Part shown: positions 14,498 through 26,100 of the stretch, piece after piece
Layout: each line of letters starts with the position of its first letter
Numbering within the stretch: position 1 is the first letter of the stretch
Assembly: GCA_024036415.1 (NCBI GenBank)
Contig: JAMWET010001089.1
Location: forward strand, 62,001 to 126,000
Reading direction: 5' to 3'
DNA from: Prochilodus magdalenae
Lineage: Eukaryota > Chordata > Actinopteri > Characiformes > Prochilodontidae
DNA: 64,000 nt
Notes under the pieces: generated by a model
The model's database searches: none
What the model was told of the DNA's origin: nothing
What the model saw: only the letters and a program-made list of their open reading frames with translations
Translations under genes and position numbers: made by a program

Positions 14498-16429
14498 ATG
14501 GTGGAGGTTTTTTCAGGCCGAGTACTTGTGAACAAGGAAGGCGACTTCGTCGACCCAGAACAAGCTCTCCGAAACAAAGTTGTGGGGTTGTATTTTTCCG
14601 CCGGCTGGTGTCCACCCTGCCGGGACTTCACCCCGGTGCTGTGTGATTTTTACACCGAGCTGGTGGATGAGAGCGACCCTCCGGCACAGTTCGAGATAGT
14701 TTTCATATCCTCTGACAAGTCCACAGACGATATGGTGGAGTACTACCACGACATGCACGGGGACTGGCTCGCCCTGCCCTGGACCGACCAGTACAAACAG
14801 TGAGTAGATACTGCAAGGTAAAGGGAAACCCAGCCGAACTGCCAACATGTCTGCCTGATTAGATGTTCATTCGGAGTGGTTTGGTGTTCAGTGTGTGGTT
14901 CTAGAGAAACCTGGCGAGTCAGAATTGATTTCAGTGGTGCTGAAAACTCCCTCACAAAGTTGTTTTGCACTAGGCAGTTATGTTTTGGACTACAACGTTT
15001 TTGAATCCATACACGGTGGAGGGACACACTTAAGGTGTTGTTAGGCGAAATAGTCCCCAATGAACTTTTCCTCTATCATCAACATTACATATACAAACTC
15101 AGAAGACACGTGGTTCACTGAGCGTTTCGGGTAGGAAGTAAATGGACTATATTTACAATGTAAACAAACTCTGCTTCCTATTAACAACTCTTTATTGATC
15201 TACGTTTCAGAAAACATACAATAATAATGATAAATATAATAATACAATATTGTTTAAATCTTAGACACTGCATTTCTGAAGGAATTTTGACAAATGGGTG
15301 GCTTTCCCCTTTTAACTCTACACTATGGGATTGTGACAGAATAACTGAATCTGGTGGAAAGCTAATGGTGTATTTTAGATATTACAGATATTAGGCCTGG
15401 TTACCTCCTAAAACAGGATGAAGGGAATGAAGTGAAAGGGGAACTCCACTGATTCTTCACCAATTCTACATATGTAAAAAGTTGACATACAAACAGAGCC
15501 ATTCAATGCGGTTTGGTCTTAAATGCTCTGATATAGAGAAACATTTCTAGAGTCTGTTCACTGGGTAGGAGATAGAAACCAGGTGTCTCTAAAACTACCT
15601 CATAGAAAATGAACTCATCAGCCTTAACATTAAAACCATTTTCGTCCATTTTATCAGCTTTACTTACTATACAGGAGCACTTTGTAGCTCTACCATTATA
15701 GACTAGCACAAAACACTGGAGGTAAACAAGTTTCATAGACCACAGTGTGTAATTGTAGAGCTACAAGGTGCACCTATGTGGTAAGTGGAACTGAAATGGT
15801 GGTGGTAATGTTATGGTCAGTGATCAGTGTATACTATCCATTTATTTGAACAAATTTGTGTGTGTGTGTGTGTGTGTGTGTGTACACATATATACACACG
15901 TACATAGACTCTGTTAGCATCCACTAGAGGTAGCCTACAGTAGGTCTAGTGGTTTGTGGTTTGTAAAGTAGGCCAACTCTTCTGGGTCTCCTTTGTAAGA
16001 GGTTTAGTGAACGCTCTTTGGAGGATTATGTGTAAAAATAGGCTCTGCCTGACCTACGCTGTCCACTAACTTGTGGCTTTGACCACACATGTTTTTAGAA
16101 ATGCCACAGATTGATGGCAGACTTGGTGCGGAGTCAGGAATTTATTGTGTACTTAAACTTTTTGAGAGCTTTCTGACTGAACATGTCCTGTGTACTTTTT
16201 CAAACCTGTGTTTAATTACAGGGCCAATACTGACCATGTTATTGTCCATGTGTCTTTCAGTGAGCTCAAGAAAAGGTACAACATCACTGCTGTGCCCAAA
16301 CTGGTGATAGTGAAAGAGAACGGACAGGTCATCACAGACAAAGGCCGGAAGCAGATCCGAGACCAAGGCCTGGCCTGCTTCAGGAACTGGCTGGAGGTCG
16401 CAGAAATCTTCCAGAACTTTAAATGCTGA
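14498..16429 (+). CDS. nxnl2: Nucleoredoxin-like protein 2, 2 exons
   Basis: Exon 1 (14498-14799) and exon 2 (16261-16429) join in frame through a GT-AG intron to give 156 residues, the same length as I recall for human NXNL2 (rod-derived cone viability factor 2). Exon 1 carries a thioredoxin fold with an intact CPPC redox motif (SAGWCPPCRDFTP, cysteines about residues 37 and 40) and the family signature LCDFYTELV. Exon 2 carries the cis-proline loop AVPKLVIV and ends IFQNFKC. Family members protect photoreceptors and olfactory neurons, the short isoforms acting as trophic factors and the long ones as thioredoxins. Retention of intron 1 would truncate the protein soon after exon 1, as described for RdCVF-type short isoforms; whether that happens here is not visible. 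The start was chosen because MVEVFSGR aligns with the family N-terminus. Confidence 0.95.
15856..15883. repeat. (GT)n microsatellite in nxnl2 intron
   Basis: Uninterrupted GT dinucleotide run inside the single nxnl2 intron. Confidence 0.85.
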
Positions 16430-16596
16430 CGTCTGGCAAGAGCGCTCGCTCACGCCGTGCCACAAACCCAAAGGGCTAGCGAAGAACTGTGAATTTTGCA
16501 TCAAGCACTTTGAGAGGGGATCTGGAGACCTTTATGCCACTATAGCCATAAGCTTCAGGAGGCCTTTTAGCAGGAGGCTGGCAAACTCAGAAAGGA

Positions 16597-16602
16597 AATA
16601 AA
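16597..16602 (+). terminator. Candidate poly(A) signal of nxnl2
   Basis: AATAAA 168 bp after the nxnl2 stop codon; a second candidate (ATTAAA) lies near 16778. Confidence 0.5.
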
Positions 16603-18735
16603 TGCTCTTGCTGCTTCCGATTATTTATACTATTTGTACTGCTGCTTTTGTATTAGTGGTTTTCTCTATTTTAGAGCAGAAGATCAATGTGCTGTTGAGT
16701 TGCTTGGGGACAGCTGTTGTTTTTTATGTGTGGCATTGTCATGGTGCTACAGAGTCATTTAGAGTCCCCAGTGTTTCATTAAAGCACTGCGATATATCCC
16801 TGTGAGAGTCTTTTTTTTCCGCTGTGCTCTGCTCCCAGTTGGTCTGTTTTCCTCCAGTTTGCAAAACATTCAGTGACTATGAGAACGCTGTCGGGTCTCA
16901 TGTGGAAAGTATTCTTCAGAGAGTTCTTTGTTTTGTTGCCGTAGAGCAGTCCTCTGGGCTAAACACCTTCTCTGGGGTTAAACACCTAATGACTAGAAGG
17001 GTCCAAAGGCAGACCTATTTAACAGGAGAGGTTCCTGTTGGACAGTCCTCACCTGTAGCTTAGTTATCTGGCTTACTGAGAAATTCTGCTTTCAGAAGCA
17101 TTCCCCAGGTTAGGGGAGGGCAGTATGATAATACTTGAAGTCACTGTGATGAATTGTCATATCACATCACAGTACACCTGTCTTCATACACTACCTATCT
17201 TCAGTATTTTAAGAACTATAGAGAGCATGATTTGTGGTGCCTGGTTTGAATAGTCACAGTTAGTTGGACAAGCAGTGAATAAAAGTCACTGTACTTCCAG
17301 TTTTTTATGAGTTTCTTAAAAAGTGGTTCTTTTTTCTGGGTTTTAAATGGCTAAACATAAGAGAAGTAAACTTGTTCATGTGCTCTGATGTATAGTACAT
17401 TATTTTTCCCATTGATGATACACAAACATGATGCACAATCCATGTGCTTGATGTTCCTTTCCCACAATGACTGCTAACCCGGTCGAATGACATCTGTGAA
17501 AGCGATGCTACACATGACAATTAAGCATTATTAAATATTGGATCCAGCATTAAAGCATCTTTGCAGCATCCAGAGCCTTCCATGAACTTCCTCTGTGCAC
17601 CACAGGAGGGAGATAAAACAACAGCATAATGTTGTACTACTAATTTGCACAATCAACATCAATATTGAATTCAAATATTAATGCCACAGTGGTTCATTTG
17701 TTATGATTTATTTTTATTATACTTTATTTAAAAGTTTATTTGAGAAGTTCCATTAAAATTCCATTCAAATCCTAGTTAGTCCCGTGTAGCCTAATCTGGA
17801 TCTGGGACACTGGCCAGTTTCATTTCTTTTCATATAAAAGTGCTGTAGTGTCTGGTCCCCATCCCAAAATTGCTTGAAATGGGTATGAGTACAGTGCCTG
17901 GGGCCTGAGACATTGTTTTATGATAGTTTTGGGACAAAGGTTTTGGCATGAAATGGATTGTTTTGATAGAAAAGTACATGTAAGGTGCTGTAAGACAATA
18001 ATTATTTTCTAGATTTATCACTATTTCTTCATTATCAATATTATATATGCAGCAGAGAAGACTTTTGGACATCACTGGGCACTGGATAGAAGTGGATATA
18101 TTATGCGTAGATGTTTTTGTTGTAAAGACATATTATGCCCTTAAATTTCACTGCAATTAACTATTTTAATGACTTTGTTTACATCACACTGATGAAATTG
18201 TGACAAAAAAGTAAAACACTATTATAATATAATATAATATAATTCTGCTTTGTTAATTAAGTAATTATTATTTTGACTGACTCCCACAATTCAGTAATAC
18301 GTGCAGCCGCCCCCAGACTAGCAACTGGGAGGAAATTGACCCCAAGTCGACCAATGTGGCACAAGGCTTCATCCACTGAGAGAAGAAAGGTAGTTAAGCA
18401 GGTTCGGCGCTAAAAGGAGGCACATCCTTACTGGCTGCAAAACCAGACACAACCAGGTTTTGCGGCAACTGGCAATCATTCTAGAGGAAAGAAAAACCAC
18501 CACCAATGCCCTCTTACCTCCAAAGCCTGGAATATCAAGCATCACTCCTTTCGTGAAAGGTGAACGTCCAGTGAAATCCCTGGCAAGACTTCTCTTCATG
18601 TAAACTGGGTGGTCCTAATTTTTTTTAAACCATTGCCTAACCAATCACGTCACTTGCCCTGCCCATACAAAACAGTTTCAGGGTCAGAGAAACTCAGATA
18701 TTGAAAGTAGAGACGCTATAAAGGAAGATACTGAT
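16603..18735. other. Intergenic sequence between nxnl2 and the 54-bp minisatellite
   Basis: AT-rich sequence with no supported exon, including a small ATAAT tandem run near 18224-18242. Just before the minisatellite, GTGGTGGACAAAGTACACAA (from about 18741) resembles the terminus of a common fish hAT-type repeat. Confidence 0.4.
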
Positions 18736-18774
18736 AACTAGTGGTGGACAAAGTACACAACCAAGTACAACCAC

Positions 18775-19933
18775 AACACACTGAGTTACTGTACACCAAC
18801 ACACTACTTACAGTACACTAACACATTACACTTACTGAGTCACTGTACACCGACACGCTACTTACAGTACACTAACACATTACACTTACTGAGTCACTGT
18901 ACACCAATACACTACTTACACTACACTAACACATTACACAGTACACCAACACACTACCTACAGTACACTAACACATTACACTTACTGAGTTACTGTACAC
19001 CACCACACTACATACAGTACACTAACACATTACACTTACTGAGTTACTGTACACCAACACACTACTTACAGTACACTAACACATTACACTTACTGAGTTA
19101 CTGTACACCAACACACTACTTACAGTACACTAACGCATTACACTTACTGAGCTACTGTACACCAACACACTACTTACAGCACACCAACGCATTACACTTA
19201 CTGAGTTACTGTACATCAACACACTACTTACAGCACACCAACGCATTACACTTACTGAGTTACTGTACACCAACACACTACTTACAGTACACTAACGCAT
19301 TACACTTACTGAGTTACTGTACATCAACACACTACTTACAGCACACCAACGCATTACACTTACTGAGTTACTGTACACCGACACGCTACTTACAGCACAC
19401 TAACACATTACACTTACTGAGTTACTGTACACCAACACACTACTTACAGTACACTAACACATTACACTTACTGAGTTACTGTACACCAACACACTACTTA
19501 CAGTACACTAACGCATTACACTTACTGAGTTACTGTACATCAACACACTACTTACAGCACACCAACGCATTACACTTACTGAGTTACTGTACACCGACAC
19601 GCTACTTACAGCACACTAACGCATTACACTTACTGAGTTACTGTACACCAACACACTACTTACAGTACACTAACACATTACACTTACTGAGTTACTGTAC
19701 ATCAACACACTACTTACAGCACACCAACGCATTACACTTACTGAGTTACTGTACACCGACACGCTACTTACAGTACACTAACACATTACACTTACTGAGT
19801 TACTGTACACCAACACACTACTTACAGTACACTAACGCATTACACTTACTGAGTTACTGTACACCGACACGCTACTTACAGTACACCAACGCATTACACT
19901 TACTGAGTTACTGTACACCGACACGCTACTTAC
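18775..19933. repeat. 54-bp minisatellite, left block
   Basis: Roughly 21 tandem copies of a 54-bp unit built around CACTTACTGAGTTACTGTAC, then CACTACTTACAG and ACTAACRCATTA. Copies differ by a few transitions (CACACT/CACGCT, CAGTACACTA/CAGCACACCA) and some early copies are shortened. The block stops where the hAT-like element is inserted and continues in phase on its far side. Confidence 0.95.
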
Positions 19934-20814
19934 CAGACGTGTGGACTCGAGTCACATGACTTGGACTCGAGTCCAACTCGAGTCACTAAACTGATGACTT
20001 GTGACTTGACTCGACAACATTACTAAAGACTTGCGACTTGACTTAGACTTCACCTTTACTGACTTGGACTTGGCACATTTTAGTTTTTTTTTCTGCTTCA
20101 ACACCTATTTTAACTCAGTAATGGGCTGGCTATGAGGTGATTAGTTGGATCAGATGTGTTGGGAGAATGGAAAACAATAAAAAGTGCAGGGCAGTGGGCC
20201 TCCAGGGCCAGGGTTGAGAAACAATGATGTAGTGTACTTTGTTAGCCTGTTTACAGAAATGTATAGCATACTGAAACAGCTCATATGATATCAGGAATCA
20301 TATGATATTCTTGTCCTTTCCTAATTTTTTTAAATCCATAAACCTTGACTTTTTGTTGCTGTAAACTGTGGTATAATGTCACATTCATTTTTCCATACTG
20401 CGTTTAGTACATATCTATTAGAGATTACAGTAAGTACTTTGTTTACTGCACAGTACTTTGCAGGTTATTTAATCCTCAAATTATTTAATTAACGATTTGC
20501 ACTACTTGTTCCTGTTAAGTAAAATAGCACTTTGTTGTTTAAACTGTTTTAGATGATGCAAGTTGTTTTTGTTATACTAAATACAAACTTTAAAAACATT
20601 TATGATTATGTCAGTTTAATATACTATGAATCAGCTGCATCAGTTATGTAAAATATTGAAATGACATCTGGTGACTTGACTAGGACTCGAAGTTTAAGAC
20701 TTGGGACTTGACTTGAGACTTGCTTGTATTGACTTGGGACTTGACTCGTGACTTGATTGTTAAGACTTGAGACTTACTTGTTACTTGCAACTTAGTGACT
20801 TGTTCCCATGTCTG
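19934..20814. mobile_element. Non-autonomous hAT-like element inserted in the minisatellite
   Basis: The 881-bp element begins CAGACGTG and ends CATGTCTG, imperfect terminal inverted repeats of the CAG...CTG type. It is bracketed by identical 8-bp CTACTTAC copies (19926-19933 and 20815-20822), the duplication length made by hAT transposases. Subterminal sequence is full of GACTTG/ACTCGAGTC words on both ends. No transposase frame is present, so it must have been moved in trans. Confidence 0.8.
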
Positions 20815-21485
20815 CTACTTACAGCACACCAACGCATTACATTTACTGAGTTACTGTACACCGACACGCTACTTACAGTACACCAACGCATTACACTTAC
20901 TGAGTTACTGTACACCAACACGCTTCTTACAGTACACTAACGCACTACACTTACTGAGTTACTGTACACCAACACACTACTTACAGTACACTAACGCATT
21001 ACACTTACTGAGTTACTGTACACCGACACGCTACTTACAGCACACCAACGCATTACACTTACTGAGTTACTGTACACCGACACGCTACTTACAGTACACC
21101 AACGCATTACATTTACTGAGTTACTGTACACCGACACGCTACTTACAGTACACTAACGCATTACACTTACTGAGTTACTGTACACCAACACACTACTTAC
21201 AGTACACTAACACATTACACTTACTGAGTTACTGTACACCAACACAATACTTACAGTACACTAACGCATTACACTTACTGAGTCACTGTACACCAACACG
21301 CTACTTACAGTACACTAACACATTACACTCATTGAGTTACTGTACACCAACACACTACTTACAGTACACTAACACACTACACTTACTGAGTTACTGTACA
21401 CCAACACACTACTTACAGCACACTAACACATTACACTTACTGAGTTACTGTACACCACCACACTGCTTACAGTACACTAGCGCAT
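20815..21485. repeat. 54-bp minisatellite, right block
   Basis: About 12 further copies of the same 54-bp unit. Because 54 is divisible by three and the frame has no stop, the + strand reads as an 18-residue repeat (LLSYCTPTRYLQYTNALH). This is a by-product of the repeat, with no start context, splice support or known homologue. Confidence 0.95.
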
Positions 21486-23040
21486 TATGCCACAGGTGGC
21501 AAAGTGTTCATTGTTTAGTGACTCTTACCATAAAGTCTATACACCCATATACACAGTCTACGCAGGGGAAAAACCCTGGCTGTGGAGAGTTGTGCAAGCA
21601 CACTAGCCAGAATAAGCCAGAAGCTACACACTGCTTATGAGTTTTTGATCAGACTTGATAAGAGATTTCAAATATGTTTTTACAGCTGTAATTTTGATCT
21701 TCAGGAAGGTAGGAGTCTGATGGTGTGTCACACAACAACAGTGTTGGAAAGAACAAACCTTTCTATAAGGAATTAAACAAACCCTGTATAACCAAACCTT
21801 ACACCGCCTGTCTGTAGCTCTTATTTTAGGGCCAGTGATCTCTTAGGGTTTCTTATTTCACGTAATAACTATTTGATAGAACAGCTTCACACAAGGGACC
21901 TTTTAGAATTAAATGCTTAGTATATCTAGTTCATATTACCACCACTGGGAACAGTTCTGACTCGCTAAGTTCCTCTGGAACAGAATATTTTACATTACAC
22001 TTTTTCTATAATGCATGCTCGATTAAATGGTAGATGGTTGGATGTTAGTGGTTTGATGTAAAATACTTAGCTCTAGTTCTTAGTTCCTAAATGGTTTTCA
22101 GATTAAAGTTTGGTTAAAAATAGATTTTTTAAAACGTATTAATGGTGGAGAGATGTGTGCAGGGTATTGTGGGGTAAAATAGTCCCTCAAAAAACTGCAT
22201 TGGGATTTACCACTTTTTGTTTCCGTCTTTAACCGACAGCTGTAGGTTCACTGGTTGTTTTGGGTAGCTAGTTTATAGGCTATATTTGAATTGTAGATAC
22301 TGACCCCTGGTTCCTATGAATGGGTAGGTCAAGAGTCGGTACATTCCTGTCAAATCAAATCACTTTGAATGGCTGTTAGCATCTTAGCCTGTTGAATTAT
22401 ACAGACCTTTTGAATATCTAGTTTAGGAATTCCCCAGGTAATCAGAATTGGCTTTCACATTGGTTGAACTCCATGACTACTGGTTACTCAGACATATAGA
22501 AACTTGGCCTCATATGGTTTTAAGCCATTGACATGAACGACAGTTGGCTTTTCCTGGATGGTGATTGCTGGCAATGACGCTTTATGGCTTTGGTAGATAA
22601 GTTACAACAGATGTGTCACGGCTTTAGTGTCAGTTTCTGTTGGGCTAGCATGGGCGTGACTCTGGACTTTCAGAATTTCCCTAACATCACAGTTCAGATT
22701 AAGATATGAAGTCTGTTCTCATCAGAACCATGTCTGTTTTGATGTCACATAGCATCATTTGATGTTAGCAAAGGGCCAGTCTAAGCATATAAGTCTCTAA
22801 TTGGTCTCTAATATTTGCAAATGAAGAGCTATGGTGTAATAGGACCCTTACACAATCCCATGGTAGCCTACCTTTTAGGTGTCAAAGCAGAATTCAGAGT
22901 ATCTGTTGTAAGTGATTAACCCGCAGTCGTCAAAGGCTGTCGGTGTGACACCCCCAGCACGGTCATTTTCTTGCTTTATGACTGAAACTGTACATTTGCT
23001 CTCAGTGAGAGAGCACACCCTGGCCATAAAACCCACAGAG
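21486..23040. other. Intergenic sequence upstream of the Kunitz gene
   Basis: No coding sequence or recognised repeat is seen; AT-rich ordinary spacer. Confidence 0.4.
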
Positions 23041-23042
23041 CT

Positions 23043-23050
23043 GATAAAAG
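23043..23050 (+). promoter_or_regulatory. TATA-like box upstream of Kunitz gene
   Basis: GATAAAAG lies 78 bp before the start codon of the two-Kunitz membrane protein, a plausible core-promoter position. Motif only. Confidence 0.3.
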
Positions 23051-23127
23051 AGTCTAAAGGACATCATTCGGACAGAGGAACCATACCTGCTGCTGCATTG
23101 AGAGGCATTGCAACTCACGGATACAGA

Positions 23128-26100
23128 ATGAATCCGCAGCCAGCTTTACGTTTTTTCTTGCTGGGGGTCGTGTGTGCCATTGCAGTGGCAACGGGTGAGT
23201 TGTATTAATTATGGTTTTGGCAATTGCTTTAGTGATTTCAGAGGCTGTGTTGGTTCTACGCTGTAGCATGCATCAGTGGAGCCTTAAATTGATCTGAAAC
23301 CGCATTCGAATGTTGCTTCGTTCAGCTTTTATTATACACGAGTAACAACAAACTATTGTCCTGGACTACTGAAGGCCTGAAAGTCCTGTGAGTTAAAGCG
23401 ATGTGTACCTCCACATTGTGTTTTGTCAGGATTGTCTGTCCACTGTTAAACAGAAGAAAAAAATAAAATTCAATGTGATTATCAAGAACAAGAAAGCTAG
23501 AAAGCTATTCCTCATTTTCATTTTCCTAGATGTCATCAAACTTGCTATTACTGGTTAGTTTAATGCGGATTCAATCAGCCACTTTGTTTCCAAACAAGAC
23601 TTAGCGTTCATAAAACGCCTGAACATTAGTGCACTGATCTGGGATCACATTTAATGACTACCATCACAATAAGATGGAGCCGTAGCCGATCCTGAATGAG
23701 CAGGTTTCGTAAACATCGGACCAGGAAGCAGATTTGACAAGTTTGTAGCTCCATAAAACTCAAATCTAAATGGTAGATAAATACAGCCAAAAGATCTATA
23801 TGAGTCTTAGGAGAAAGGTTCCTTTAATGAGGTGATCATTTGGTAGACAATTAAACTGGTAGAGCAAAATGAGGACAACACCACTCAAGGAAACAACTCC
23901 CTTTTTATATCATGAGAATTAAGGCTGGTGTTTGTTGAGATGAGTATTTCAGGAATTCTGCTGCTTAATTTAAACTTTCCAGTGCTTATTTCTTCTTTGC
24001 TGGTGTTGCAGAGCTCAAGCTGCTCTGTTTCAGCTCTGTAAATGATTAGATGAACAAGAAAAGCTCTAAAGTGGGACTGTGGCCTGCGTGTGTGATTTGA
24101 AACAGAGCCGGAAGCAGGAAAATGCAAATTACAGCAACAAAATACTTAAGCTTCCACTGACTTAGGCTACACCCTTGACTTAAGTCACCATCAACTTATT
24201 CTACACCACTGATCTTTATCATACATTACATTTACGGCATTTAGCTGACGCTCTTATCCAGAGCGACTTACAAGGTTATTCATATTATTATCATCATATC
24301 ATTATTATCATCAATGACTAATTCTACACCATGGACTTATTCTACACTATTGATTTCTTCTACATAACCATTGACTTATTTCTACATCATTGACTTAAGT
24401 CACTATTGATTTATTCTACACGACTGACTCAAGTCACTAGTGATTTATTCTACACCACTGACTCAGTTCACTATTGATTTATTCTACACCACTGACTCAA
24501 GTCACTATTGATTTATTTTACACCACTGACTCAAGTCACTACTGATTTATTCTACACCACTGACTCAAGTCACTAGTGATTTATTCTACACCACTGACTC
24601 AAGTCACTATTGATATATTCTACACCACTGACTGACTCAAGTCACTATTGATATATTCCACACCACTGACTGACTCAAGTCACTATCGATATATTCCACA
24701 CCACTGACTGACTCAAGTCACTATTGATATATTCCACACCACTGACTCAAGTCACTAGTGATTTATTCTACACCACTGACTCAAGTCACTATCGATATAT
24801 TCCACACCACTGACTCAAGTCACTATTGATATATTCCACACCACTGACTCAAGTCACTAGTGATTTATTCTACACCACTGACTCAGTTCACTATCGATAT
24901 ATTCCACACCACTGACTGACTCAAGTCACTATTGATTTATTCTACACCACTGACTCAAGTCACTACTGATTTATTCTACACCACTGACTCAAGTCACTAG
25001 TGATTTATTCTACACCACTGACTCAAGTCACTATTGATATATTCTACACCACTGACTGACTCAAGTCACTATTGATATATTCCACACCACTGACTGACTC
25101 AAGTCACTATCGATATATTCCACACCACTGACTGACTCAAGTCACTATTGATATATTCCACACCACTGACTCAAGTCACTAGTGATTTATTCTACACCAC
25201 TGACTCAAGTCACTATTGATATATTCCACACCACTAACTCAAGTCACTATTGATATATTCCACACCACTGACTCAAGTCACTAGTGATTTATTCTACACC
25301 ACTGACTCAGTTCACTATTGATTTATTCTACACCACTGACTCAAGTCACTATTGATTTATTCTACACCACTGACTCAAGTCACTACTGATTTATTCTACA
25401 CCACTGACTCAAGTCACTAGTGATTTATTCTACACCACTGACTCAAGTCACTATTGATATATTCTACACCACTGACTGACTCAAGTCACTATTGATATAT
25501 TCCACACCACTGACTGACTCAAGTCACTATTGATATATTCCACACCACTGACTAAAGTCACTAGTGATTTATTCTACACCACTGACTCAAGTCACTATTG
25601 ATATATTCCACACCACTGACTCAAGTCACTATTGATATATTCCACACCACTGACTCAAGTCACTAGTGATTTATTCTACACCACTGACTCAAGTCACTAT
25701 TGATATATTCCACACCACTGACTCAAGTCATTGTTGACTTACCCTACACCACGGATGTATTCTACACCATTGACTTAAACCAGCATTGACTTTTTCTACA
25801 CCAGTGATCTATTCTACACCACAGTTTGAAGCCACCTTTGATATATTCTACCTCATTTACTTATTCTATAATTCTGACGTCTTCTACACCAATGACTAAT
25901 TCTACACGACTGATACCTTTGATGATCTTTATTCTATACCACTGATTTTAATCAGCATTGACTTATTCTATACTGCTGACTTATTCTACACCATTGACCT
26001 AAGTCACCATTGATTTATTCTACAACTTTCACACAAGTCATAGTTGCTCTATACCACTGATGTGTTCTGCAACAGTGACGTAGGTCACCATTGATTTTTT

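Noticed and set aside
20795..21640. 281-codon open frame with 18-residue repeats (CTPTRYLQYTN)
   Set aside because: The 54-bp unit length is a multiple of three, which keeps a frame open by chance. The frame has no splice or promoter support and copies in the left block are not better conserved at codon level.
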